Positions 9,400 to 23,920 of a DNA stretch of 64,000 nucleotides are shown in pieces. The DNA is from Cantharellus purpuraceus (taxonomy: Eukaryota; Basidiomycota; Agaricomycetes; Cantharellales; Hydnaceae). Position 1 is the first letter of the stretch. Every line of letters starts with the position of its first letter. The translations under genes were made by a program, and so were the position numbers. The stretch spans positions 556,501 to 620,500 of the forward strand of contig JALBUN010000015.1 of the NCBI GenBank assembly GCA_025174535.1, read 5' to 3'. The notes beneath the pieces were generated by a model. That model worked only from the letters and a program-made list of their open reading frames with translations. It was not told the DNA's origin and did no database searches.

Positions 9400-10560
9400 A
9401 AATTATGGTGTTAGGGCAAACTCTAAATCACCACAATTCTGTGAATGAACAGCTGAGAAGAATATCAAACCCTGCTGCAGCACAACTCCAGAAACAATTT
9501 AACATTTGTACTTTGGTTACAATCCTTTGTATTGGTCAATGCAGACTATACACAGAAAGGTAATACATTTCTTAGCAGCAAGAAATGAATAAGACTTCCA
9601 GAGTCTAGAGTTCACAGATGCTTAGGGGTCCAGATATTCCAAAAAGAGGGGAATGCACTTAGAGGCTAAAGGAAGTAGGTGGATGAATCCAACCGTCCAA
9701 CCAGTGGCACTCAGAAGTGGGTAACAGCAATGTGTGAAGTAGTCTAGCAACTGCTTCACATGAGTTCAAGCTTCTAATGCTCTGCAAAGGCAGTACACAC
9801 TAGTCACTTAAACAAGAGCACTAATGGCAGGACTATTGACAGACAATCTCACCCTGTAGATTCATAGTCACGTGAGGCAGATACTACACTCACACCCAAA
9901 GCAGGAATATCACTACTTTGAGTGCAATCAAGTACAGTTACACAATTGTAAAAGATCCTTGAACTGGTAATCAACAGTTACTGAGATAGAGGATGACACT
10001 GTATGTCACTCTAGTCACACTGGTGTGCAGAAGATGGGTAGAAGTGGTAGAATATGTTACTATTTCAGAGGCAGAATGGCCTCCTTATATATTGTATTTA
10101 CAGGGGCTGACTAATGGTTCTGGAATATTCTACCTATTAATAGATGGAAACTACTGGAAGGTTGTGGAAGGTGGAAGAAAGGGGTAGAATATTCCAAGCC
10201 AATCACAGGTTCTGATCACAGCACTAACACTGATCAGGAGCTGAATAATGGTTCTGGAAAGTTCCATCTAATAATAGAAGGAAACAGCTAGAATGTTATG
10301 GAAAGGGGTAGAATATTCCAAGGCAATCACCTGATTTGATCACCCATCACCTGATCTGATCCCTGAACTAGGCACTGATCAGGCAAAAAGAAGGGTGTCC
10401 ACCCTGTTTTCTGCACTGGTTTGGACAGCCATGGATAGCCACATCTCATGTGATGATCTGCATGGAAAATAGTGCCCTGAGAGGCTATGGTTGTCAAGTT
10501 AGAGAATATTTATTGATCAGAGACATCTGAGCTTGAATTCAGGCCAAATGCCTGGTCCAA
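9400..10560. mobile_element. Insertion in pol, LTR-like, with internal repeat
   Basis: Non-coding sequence separating the protease region from RT. From about 9413 it reads TGTTAGGGCAAACTCTAAAT, an LTR-like start, with a TTATATATTG box near 10082. 10106-10235 and 10236-10350 are diverged tandem repeats (AATGGTTCTGGAA ... GGGGTAGAATATTCCAAG). The right edge is uncertain and may lie as far as about 10840, where protease coding resumes clearly. No target duplication could be found, so the classification stays open; a copia or gypsy solo LTR is the likeliest reading. Confidence 0.45.
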
Positions 10561-10779
10561 AGGTGGAGAGCCGGCTGTGTGAAGGTTTGTGGGCGCCTAT
10601 GGGTCCACAACTGTAGTACAGCAGAAATAAATGATTCTGGGCCGAGTTCTGCATGGAATATTCCCGAAAAATATGGAAAAATTAGAGAATATTTGAATAA
10701 GTCCATTCCAGGTGCAAGCACCAAATATATGCTGATATTTAGGAATGGAAAAGCAAAGAATAGCACATTGGTGCTGTAT

Positions 10780-11240
10780 AAATGGAATTTGATAGGGAAA
10801 AGGTGGTTCCCATACAGACACAGCCTGTACTGGAGAACAGAATGTGATATGGCCCAATGCCCAGTCAATCAACGCATTGTAGCGGGTGAGCCAATTATGT
10901 CCGAGAACCACAGAACAGCAGGAGTCAAGCGGAGTAACATAGAATGTAAGGTTCTGGATTTCTCCGACAGAAAAACGGATAGACAGATCTATAGCTCATG
11001 AAATAACAGCATTAGTAGTGCCATCAAATAATCAGAGTGATATCGGAGTTATGGTGTATGTATGGAGTTTATGTAAATCAGAAAAAGAGGAATCGAGGAA
11101 ACAATGAGTAGAACCGGAGTCAATTAATGCTTGGATAGTGGTATCGGGAATGGAGTTGGAGTAGACAAGGAGGGTAAGGGAGTCGGAGTAAGAGTGGATG
11201 CGTTCAGGTGGACCTTGTTTGTCATATGGGGAGTACCAAC
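10780..11240 (-). pseudogene. Gypsy aspartic protease (retropepsin)
   Basis: On minus, the frame starting near 11150 reads DTTIQALIDSGSTHCFLDSS with the catalytic DSG at about 11113-11121, then after a stop [20 protein letters not shown] and [17 protein letters not shown]. This is the usual order for the protease of Agaricomycete gypsy elements: the DSG loop, a flap-like strand, then the LG-NWL helix. The coding sequence degrades after HITF at about 10840, where inserted sequence seems to begin. In-frame stops make it non-functional. Confidence 0.7.
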
Positions 11241-11278
11241 GCAGCCCTCAGCCCATACGGAGGCTATAGGACTGCTTA

Positions 11279-12421
11279 CTATTTTTTTGGGTCCATCGCT
11301 TTTGTGTCAGACTTGTCCGTTGTGGCATTGGCGGCACGGCCCTTTGCCTTTGCTGCGGACAAGGTTGCCTTGTTGCAATCCTTGGCTTGGTGGCAAGGCT
11401 TTCCGCAGAACAGACAGAGGTTGTTGTCCATGCGGTGCTGGCGTTCCTGCTGGGTAAGTTTTCCGTCCTTCCCCAGCTTGGTGGAGAGGTCCAGAGTACT
11501 CTTGTGAGCTCTGGAGTTATTGCTGGTGCCGGAGTTGTTCTGACCAGAACCGGAAGCGGCAGCATTACCAGTGTTTGACTTCTGGCCTGAGTTGGCGGTG
11601 GTCCTCTTATCAGACCCCTTGTTGGACTTTGGGGTCTTGTCCAATGATTTGTCCGATTTGTTGTTGGCCAAATTTTCGTGGGAGACCTCGGATTGACGTT
11701 CCCAATAACGGGCGTCGATGGATTGGGCAAGCTTGCGAAGGTTAACCAAAGTATCTGGCTTACCGACGCGTGATATCTCGTCCTTGATGCGGGATGGAAG
11801 ACCAACGTAAAATTGGCGTCAGAGTGCGGCGTCACCCCATTGGACTTTTGGGGCCAGCTGCTGGAAACTCACAATGTATTTTGCAATTTTGTGATTTTCC
11901 TTCATCTGAAGTCGATCGAGTTCATTCTTGGCATCGGCCTCGGGGTTGTACGGACTGAAATTGGTCCGAAGTTCGGAGATGAAGTCGGAGTAGTCATCTG
12001 ACCATATCAGCTCATCAGAATCGTCCATGAGCGCTGGCTCAAAGTAGTCCAGTGCGGTGCCCTTGAGATAGGACATGGTGAAGGTGACCTTCGCCCGATC
12101 GGATGTGAATGCGTTGGGGTGGTCATGGAAATTCAACCGGCATTGCACCAAGAACGGCTGGAGCTTTTGCGGATCAGAGCCATCGAATGGGTCGGGTTCT
12201 CGGACCTTGGTCCGGGACTTAGGGACTTGTGGGTTACGGATGCTGCTGGCAAGCAGGGAGATGGCTTGTGCCAGATTTGGAGAGGGCGGGGTGTCGTCTT
12301 CTTCATTGACAGCCTCTATGTGGTCTGTCGGTTCTTCAATGGCCTTGGGGATGGTGTCTATGCTGGGAGCGGGCACCTAGACGATTCGTGCATGTTCGGA
12401 ATTGGCGGTGGATTGTGGCAT
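11279..12421 (-). pseudogene. Gypsy Gag (capsid/nucleocapsid)
   Basis: The likely start is the ATG at 12421 (MPQSTANSEHARIV), followed by a TAG and then the long frame from 12376: acidic N-terminus, capsid-type helical region (DPFDGSDPQKLQPFLVQCRL, KVTFTMSYLKGTALDYFEP), a TGA after WGDAAL, then RQFYVGLPSRIKDEI, a Lys/Asn/Ser-rich linker and a zinc knuckle C-x2-C-x4-H-x4-C (CLFCGKPCHQAKDC). It ends at a stop at 11279. The TGA sits in a CGA context (AAL-RQF), and the TAG is likely a former CAG. Confidence 0.75.
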
Positions 12422-12453
12422 TGGTAGGAGTGAGTATGGCAGTTTGAATATAC

Positions 12454-12965
12454 TGTTATGCACTAGGTCCAATTGGGGGTCAGAGATTGGGTCGGAGATT
12501 GGGTCAGAGGTTGGGTTGGAGTCAGAGAGGGGGTCGGGGTACGTCATGGGGGTCAGAACGGACTTGGCTTCAGCTTATGTGCTGCGCCCTCACTGGTACT
12601 GGTGTCCGAGATTTCAGGGACGGAGTACAACTTAGAGAGTTAGGATTGGACTTAGGAACGAGGTGTGATTCGATATTCGAACTGGGGAATGAAGTCCCCA
12701 GTCAGGCAACTTAAATACATATTTGAAATCTAATAATAATTACTCTGGTGATGGGTCTCTGAGGCCAACGGGGATGGATGTCTGGGTTCCTATGGTGATG
12801 CTGATGCATCAATCGGAACCGGAGACGGATGGGCAAGATTCAGCAGTGACAATCGGACAGATAAATGGAGACGTGATGGTTTCCAAATGGAGTATAGATT
12901 TCATATGTGTGGGGATCTGAGTGGATCAGACAGGGATCTGGGCATTAATGAATATAGTCATAACA
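12454..12965 (-). mobile_element. 5' LTR of the minus-strand gypsy element
   Basis: 512 bp, read on minus from TGTTATGACTATATTCATTA at 12965 to GGACCTAGTGCATAACA at 12454. Its terminal repeats TGTTATG/CATAACA match the LTR at 13761-14861. Gag begins 33 bp further on. The outer flank (12966-12970, TAGCC) is the antisense gene of the second element, which this insertion truncates. The matching target duplication would be at the far end, outside the window. Confidence 0.8.
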
Positions 12966-13603
12966 TAGCCTCACTTGGATATGCCTTCAATGAGAAGACC
13001 ATGACCTCAAGGTTCTTCTTCATTGTAGCAGCATATAACTCTGCATGCCTACAGTCTTCAACTGCCTCCACCCAGGCCATTTCTTCATAGTGGTTCAAGA
13101 GTGGGTCAGGCTCTGCATCCGCTTCTGGCTCTGCATCCACATCCTGATCCGTATCCAGATCTGCCTCCATCTCTTCCTTCTCCATCTCCACCATGTCATC
13201 TTCTTTGGCCACACCCGCTGTGTACAACAGCCATGGCTGCAAACACACCAGTGTGCTTGCCAGTGGAGCAGGTGTCAGATGGGACAGCTCCATCTGTGTA
13301 ACTGAGATGATGGTGACCTCAGGGGTGCATGCTCAGACTCCCTGGGTGACTAGTTCCCTCCTCCTCTACCTCCATAGCAGCTTCTAGTTCATGTGCCTGC
13401 TCCTCTACTTCCTTCAACCTTGCAGCCTCCATTGCAGTCTCCAGCTCCTTGACCTTGTGAGCTCACTCCACCTTCACCTCTTCCTCCCTCTGTCTCCACT
13501 CCACTTCATTCTCCTCCTGCCATCTCCATTCTGCTTCCTCCTCCTCCTCCTCCTCTTCTTTCCATCAGGCCAGGAGCAACTGCTTGTGCTTGGCCACACT
13601 CAT
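12966..13603 (-). pseudogene. Antisense accessory gene of the second gypsy copy (truncated)
   Basis: Minus-strand homologue of the gene at 1456-3952. From ATG 13603 (MSVAKHKQLLLA, TGA, WKEEEEEE) through a shorter coiled coil and the VEEQAHELEAAMEVEE motif to the acidic region and the YEEMAWVEAV...FSLKAYPSE block. The 5' LTR of the other element then cuts it at 12965. It has more stops and frame shifts than the copy at 1456. Its TATA box (13650-13658) and the polypurine tract next to the LTR at 13761 lie at the same spacing as in the first copy. Confidence 0.65.
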
Positions 13604-13649
13604 GCAAAAGGAGTCAACATCGTTGGGGATAAGACCTCAACACACCCCT

Positions 13650-13658
13650 CCTTTTATA
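13650..13658 (-). promoter_or_regulatory. TATA box of the second antisense gene
   Basis: On minus the sequence is CATATAAAAGGAGGGG, identical over the core to 1415-1430. It precedes the MSVAK ATG by about 45 bp. The agreement of both copies is the main evidence that the antisense gene has its own promoter. Confidence 0.55.
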
Positions 13659-13760
13659 TGCTCTCTAGACCCCAGTATAAACTCTGACTACACCCAATCA
13701 TCTCAGCTATTCAGTCTATGGACCTGAGGCCTCAAGGGCTCAGCCTTAATGGAGAGGTAC

Positions 13761-14861
13761 TGTTATGATTATATTCATTAATGCCCAGATCCCCATCTGA
13801 TCCCCAGATCCCCATGCATATGAAATCTATACTCCATTTGGAAACCATTACATCTCCCATAGTCTGTCCAATCATCATCACAACTCTGCCCATCTGTCTC
13901 TGGTTCCATTGATGCATCAGCATCACCATAGGAACCAGACATCCATCCCCACCAGACTCAGACATATTCATGTAAGGCCATTGGCCTTGGAGATCCATCA
14001 CCGGAGTAATTATTATTAGATTTTGAATATGTATTGAAGTTATACTACTGGGGACTTCATTCCCCAGTTTGAATATCAAATCATGCCTGGCTCCTAAAGT
14101 CCAATCTGAACTATCTAAGTCATACTCCATCTCTGAAATCTCAGACACAGGTATTAGTGAGGGCACAGCACATAAGCTGAATGTTAAGTGCTGAAAACTC
14201 GGAGGAGTAGCTGGTGTTTGGATACTAGTGAGGAAGGGGATGGGACTTTACTGTTCCAGTTCAACTGGAGACAGATGGGGACAAATAACATTTGAGTCAG
14301 ATTGAGTGGACTTGGCTTCAACTTATGTGTTGTGCCCCCTCAAATCGTCGGTCCAATATTTCGGAGTTCAGAGTACGGAGTTGGATCAAAGATCCAGAGT
14401 TTGACTTGTCAAGAAGATACTTGTCAAGAAGCTAGTAACCAAGAAGCTGATGGGGAATCTTAGTTGAACTACTGTAACATACAAGAAGTAGCCCATATAA
14501 GTATGTAGAGAATTGAATGATAAAACTAAAAGTGATAAGACAATAAGACTAATATGGAATACAACATGGAAAGGAGTTCAGAGTTCGGACTCATGTCCGA
14601 ACTAATACTAAACAATTAGAAAGTATAACGGTTGTTGTAACCCATAAGAAGAAGACTACTAATGAGGAGAACAGTGGCAGGGTCCGGAGTTGGCGGGGGT
14701 GGAGTTGACAGAGGTGGAGATGGAATCCAGAGATTGGAACTCAGTGTTACAGGATGTAACACTGAAGCCAAGTCTGTTCTGACCCCCACAATGCACCCCA
14801 ACACCAACCAACACTGACTCCAACCCAAATTCCAACCTCCCATTGGACCTAGTGCATAACA
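13761..14861 (+). mobile_element. 3' LTR of a second copy of the gypsy family
   Basis: Starts TGTTATGATTATATTCATTA at 13761, directly after the purine tract GGAGAGGTAC, and ends GGACCTAGTGCATAACA at 14861. After removal of the nested solo LTR and one target copy (585 bp) it is 516 bp, matching the 512-bp LTR at 12454. Its orientation is opposite to the first element, so it belongs to a plus-strand element. The gag-pol of that element must lie beyond the left window edge, because the first element is inserted in it. Confidence 0.75.
14182..14761 (-). mobile_element. Solo LTR with 5-bp target duplication CTGAA
   Basis: 580-bp insertion inside the LTR at 13761-14861. The ends are TGTTAAGTGC and GGATGTAACA (TG...CA) and it is flanked by CTGAA at 14177-14181 and 14762-14766. 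Comparison with 12454-12965 gives the uninterrupted sequence CATAAGCTGAAGCCAAGTC, confirming a precise insertion. On minus it starts TGTTACATCCTGTAACA, itself palindromic. No internal coding sequence; it is the product of LTR-LTR recombination of an unrelated element. Confidence 0.85.
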
Positions 14862-15506
14862 CATATATCTACCAAGAAAGCAGCATTCCTTAAAGGAATG
14901 GTGTATATATTATATGTATAATTATTTTGTAGTAAGTAAGTACCTAGGGTACTTACATGGACCCAGGGGATGACAATGAATAGGGACCTCACTTTGCAGT
15001 GGTTTTTCTGGTACATATTTTGAAAGCTCTCATGCAGTATATTTATTACTGGTATAATCATTAGGTTTATTTTTTGGCACTAGTTTTTTTTTGCAATAAT
15101 GTATGGTTAGCTATGATTTTTTGTTAGTGAATTGAAGTACATGTTAGTACTGAAAATGAGTACAGTACCTGTTATAGAATCTGGTGTCATTTCCCAGGTG
15201 TAAATTTGTACTGAAAACTGGTACTACTGTGATTTGCACTGAATCTTAGTGCGAACTGTTTCTACAGTGATGACGTCTTAGGGAGAAGACGAACATGTTA
15301 CGGTAAAAGCCTTAGCAGGGTCTTCCTGGCGATATGGTACGTTAATCAGAACGTTCATTGAAGCCGCACAACCTAGTCAACGAAAAAAGAAAAGCATAAC
15401 TCAAAGCGAAGCAAAAAGGGATATCCTGCGCAAAATGATATCTACTGTCTTCTCTCTCCCCCCCCCGGCAAGAGAAAAGAGAAAAATTCCAGCAAAATCA
15501 ACCACC
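14862..15506. other. AT-rich intergenic region
   Basis: No gene seen. Contains a short near-palindrome CATTCCTTAAAGGAATG near 14886 and repeats of GTACTGAAAA/GTACAGTAC between about 15120 and 15230. A CCCCCCCCCGG/CT-rich stretch near 15460 lies just downstream of the DENN gene on its strand. Confidence 0.5.
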
Positions 15507-17495
15507 TCAACTGAACCCTAACAACACCCCCAGAAGATCCTTCCACCCCCTCCTAACAACCACCCTGCGCCCAGCGGACTTTTCATTCCGCTCAGCAAGC
15601 CACTCAAGGAAGCGCGCATCGAGGGCACTGAGCACGCCCAGCTCCAGGGACATGACATCCCGCAGCGTCAGCACGACGGTGGGCGAGTCAGTGTCAACGT
15701 GCGCATCGTCCAGCAGCTCCGAGAGACGCTCCGAGAGGAATTGGCTATGCGCGTGGAAAATGCTCAGCAGCGCCAGTGTGGTGCGAACTTGGCGGGAGGG
15801 CGCTGCGCCGACGGTGCCGTTGCCGTTGCCGGTGATGGTAGACGTCGAAGGCACGGACATGACGGGACGTCCCTCGATCCCACGCCCCACATTACGGATG
15901 CGCGTGTCCTCGCCCTCGAGGCGGATCGCGTCCTTCAGATGTCCCCCGCTCCCGCTCCCGCCGTCGCCTCCGGATCCGGCACCGGCGAAACCCCAGGCGG
16001 GGCTGCTGGCGCCGCGCCACCCGCCCAGCCACGCGCCGGCACAGACGACGCACACATCCTCGTACATGCGCCAGCCGTCGGACCAGCGTGCCTTGTGCTC
16101 TGCAGCGGTACCGGCAGGGGCAGAGGCAGAGGCAGAGGTGCCGGCGTACCCCCCGGCCGAGGCCTCATCCGCGTCCGCGCGCAGGGTGCGCTCGATCTCG
16201 GACCAGAGGCGGACGTCACTGAATGTGAAGCGGACGGGGTGGAGGCGGTGGCGGGGCCCGCGCGGGGTTGGGGGCGCGGGGCGGGAGATAAAGAAGGAGG
16301 GGCGGGAGGAACGGGAGGTCGTCATGTCTATCACGAGGTCATACAAGGAGGGTTTTTCGAGGAATATCGCGTCCGTGGTGCCTGGGCGTGTCAGAGGGAT
16401 GAGCAAGTGAAAAGGCGCCGCTGGCGCGATGATGTGGTGGGGACATCTCGAGACGTACATGCAATCCACCCGTTGCCTTTCCAACTCTCGGTATTCAGCT
16501 TATCGTAGTCGTTGATGCCGACCATGCCGAGGACGTTTGGTCGGTCGTCTTCGCCACAAATGTCAGAGGCTATTCGTGCGAGGATACATGCTGGTTCTAC
16601 ACAAGGATTGGTGTAAATTAACACCCGACGTCGAGCCAGCACGTGCTTGTACAATGTCAGAGACGAAGGACCCAAGATTCGGAGTAGATGGGGCAAATGC
16701 AGCGCCGGGTGATCGGGCTGTATACGTTGGCGCGTTAGATGGTTGCGTGCATGCGAGGTGTGTGACGCACGCATCCCGACGATAGTTCCTCCTCCCAGTC
16801 GACCCATTTTCCCTCCTCGCCTATACGTCGAAATACACGACGAAGATACCATTCCTTCAGAATCGTCCAGTCACGGCTGCCTTGGGCATCCGAGTATTGG
16901 GAACACAAGGACGTCCAATACTCGTCAAGTTTGCGAGAAAGCTCTTTAAGCGCAGCGAGATGGCGCCAAGGCCTGGGGCGTGTTGACCGAGCCACAAGAA
17001 CCCCGAGAGACTCTAGACGGAATCCACGCATCCCTGCCTGTTGTGTATCAGCTTAACGATTGACTGTGGACGAATGGATGGATGCCCACCTCAGTTGTCG
17101 GTCGCCTCCGGAAGACAGAGATACCATGATGGACTTGGTGGGTAATATGTCTGCAGCAGGTAATTAGCGGTGAGGTGGCTGAGATAGGGCTGGAATCACT
17201 TGCACCACGTCCTCATCCACGAGATGCAGTCCGCTGGGCAGGGTGCTAAACTCTACGCCTTCCAGATTCAAGTCTTGACAGACAGGATAAGCATGGCATA
17301 TGACCGAGACACCAGAGACGTACCTTCGCTTGCCTTCATGCTCCAGTCGACAATGTTTCCTCGTGTGGGATGGAATGAGCAGTGAAAGATGGCAACTGAG
17401 AAGACAATGAGTCAACGATAGATCTATCCATAAGAAGACTCACTAAGGTCCTCTGGATCTCGAGCCTGTGAGCTCGTTGAGGATATTCTAGACAT
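15507..17495 (-). CDS. DENN-domain protein, DENND11/LCHN (DUF2347) family
   Basis: Seven exons on minus give 551 aa in one frame: 17495-17444, 17395-17324, 17273-17204, 17150-17090, 17037-16771, 16717-16459, 16381-15507. Recognised by family signatures in order: IAIFHCSFHPTRG, DLNLEGVEFSTLPSGLHLVD, GISVFRRRPTTE, GMRGFRLESLGVLV, LHLPHLLRILGPSSLTLYKH, RRRVLIYTNPCVEPAC and GWIACTTDAIFLEKPSLYDL. DENN proteins act mainly as Rab regulators in membrane traffic; which Rab is unknown here. The intron after 17204 seems to use a GC donor (GT|GCAAGT), the only choice that keeps the frame. The C-terminal half has Gly/Ser/Ala-rich low-complexity linkers. Start chosen at the only ATG that splices to the IAIF exon. 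Confidence 0.85.
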
Positions 17496-18301
17496 GACGG
17501 GTATGAGTTCAGCCGCTACAGAGTCTCTGGTGGCAATGGTGACGTGGGTGCCGAGGTGGAACGGGCTTGGCCTTTGCCAGTGACAAGAAGGGCCAAAAGA
17601 GCTGGCCAGGTATCCTGCAAGGAATAGGTATCCAACGCCGTGCACAATAACAGCTGAGGAGATCGTCGGACTTTGAAACAGATGGAACAGCAGCGGCAGT
17701 TCGGTTGTGGCTTGCAATGTTGAGCATAATTCTGGGCCATCAGCAGATGCCTGCGCGAAGGCTGGCAAAAGTTTCGTACAACGACCGTGCACTTTACATT
17801 CTCTCTCTTGGGCTACACTTTAGGCTCCGACTCTCATCAATCTTATGTAACTTCAGGGTGCAAGTGGGTGTCGCTGACCACAGGACTGAGGTCTTCATCG
17901 GCACCTATTCTCTCGCTTGCGAAATGTGCATTGACAAAGGTCTCATTTCACATATGTCAATCATGCCATCGCGTACATATGCACCAAACAGTCATTGTCG
18001 TCATGTACAAGGCTCGAGAGGGTGTGCCGCCCAACTGCGGGGGTGTTGTGTTGGGGAAACGTGCAGGCGGGAAACGCGCACGAGGGACACACGAAGAAGG
18101 GGGGCGACGAGACCACTGAGAGAAGACGTAATCATGATGACTCATGATGACAATAGACACCCCTTATGGTAAAGCGGGATAAACATGCAGCCTGTGCCTA
18201 TGCTTACTGTGATGTATTGAGCTTGATTCTGATCGCCTCTTTTCTGTGCATTCAAACGAGCTCCTTGTGGCATCGATTGAAAGTCGTTCTGCAGCACCTG
18301 G
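17496..18301. promoter_or_regulatory. Shared divergent promoter region
   Basis: About 800 bp between the start codons of the minus-strand DENN gene and the plus-strand WD40 gene. No supported ORF. The head-to-head layout means both promoters must lie here; no clear TATA box was found. A short palindromic stretch with ATCATGATGACTCATGATGA lies near 18131. Confidence 0.5.
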
Positions 18302-23118
<4,817 letters not shown>

Positions 23119-23257
23119 ATTAGCTGTAGCATTAGATTGTACGTTCGTGTGAGCGGTGGTGGCTTGGGCGAACAGGAGGAATACATGTATATCTGCATTG
23201 ATATCGCGTGCCTGGCGTTTTAAAGAGTCTCATAATGACAACGGGATTCACGGTTAC

Positions 23258-23920
23258 TAGTTGCCCTGGCCATTGCCAGTAAATGCCCACAGTATGATGA
23301 AATCGGCCTGTGAGTGGATCAATCTTACTCTGCAGACAAGGCATTTTCGTGCTGCAGTGACAGCAGCAGCTGTGGCAGCCTCAGCTAGGTTGTTCTGGAC
23401 ATTGGCAAACTGGCCCTGAGGTGCTGGTTCTGGAGTTGCAGCTGTTGGAGCTGTTGCGCTTGGCTGTTGAGCAAGGCTCACAAGAAGGCACCACTTTCAC
23501 CCAGAGTGCCCCAATATGCCTCAGGAAGTTGATCGGCCATGATTGGTATAGAGGGTAATAGGGAAAGTGTTTATAAAGTGTGGGGTCGTCTTATGAGCTT
23601 GATCTTCTGTGAGGGCTACGCTGAATGATGAGGCCACAACAACAAGATACTCAATAGATGAGAGCTGATAAGAGATAATGCCAGCTGGTACAGCAGATAT
23701 CCTCAGTCTATACACTTGTCACTGATAAATACATGGGACTCACCTGGTACAGTGGATATCCTCAGAGATCAAGCTGAGGAAACTGTGCTGCACCAGGCAA
23801 GGTCTTTATACTAGATGACGCAAGGAATAGGGGAACCAAGATAGGGGAACAATAGGGAGAGATAGGAGAGTGCACCCTAACAGGCTGTGCTGATAGGGAG
23901 AAACATAGTCATATGAACCC
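23258..23920 (-). mobile_element. Transposon fragment with short gag-like ORF
   Basis: Between the WD40 gene and the second gypsy copy. On minus there is a leader with a TAGTATAAAGACC box (about 23810), two copies of GAGGATATC-GCTGTACCAG-like sequence (about 23690 and 23750) and an ATG at 23539 reading MADQLPEAYWGTLGESGAFL. A following frame SLAQQPSATAPTAATPEP is Ala/Gln-rich. This resembles the leader and start of a retroelement gag, but no conserved domain is visible and the fragment stops near 23258. The junction with gypsy sequence at about 23921 has no recognisable target duplication. Confidence 0.4.

Larger units (their letters stand above)
1276..12965 (-). mobile_element. Ty3/gypsy chromovirus with antisense accessory gene
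   Basis: One minus-strand element: 5' LTR 12454-12965, gag 11279-12421, protease about 10780-11240, RT/RNase H about 7760-9383, integrase with C-terminal chromodomain 5597-7700, then a plus-strand gene 5437 back to 1456, polypurine tract and 3' LTR remnant 1276-1314. The chromodomain places it among chromoviruses. Removing nested insertions (about 2050-3472, 3860-4660, 6606-7170 and part of 9400-10840) leaves roughly 7.5-8 kb, a normal size. The coding sequence is dead: several in-frame TGA/TAG/TAA, and the RT active site reads YLDN instead of YLDD. The element sits inside the antisense gene of a second family member at 12966. Confidence 0.8.

Noticed and set aside
11248..11835. Alternative 195-codon minus frame in gag
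   Set aside because: No zinc knuckle or family motif; the overlapping frame 11279-11749 has the CCHC motif.
12454..14861. Inverted LTRs around 12966-13760 as a 2.4-kb foldback element
   Set aside because: The left LTR is followed by gag-pol of its own element and the right LTR is preceded by a polypurine tract; they belong to two elements of one family in opposite orientation, and the outer 5-bp flanks (TATAC, CATAT) do not match.
15652..16508. Two long plus-strand ORFs over the last DENN exon
   Set aside because: GC-rich shadows; the minus-strand exon completes a recognised family protein.
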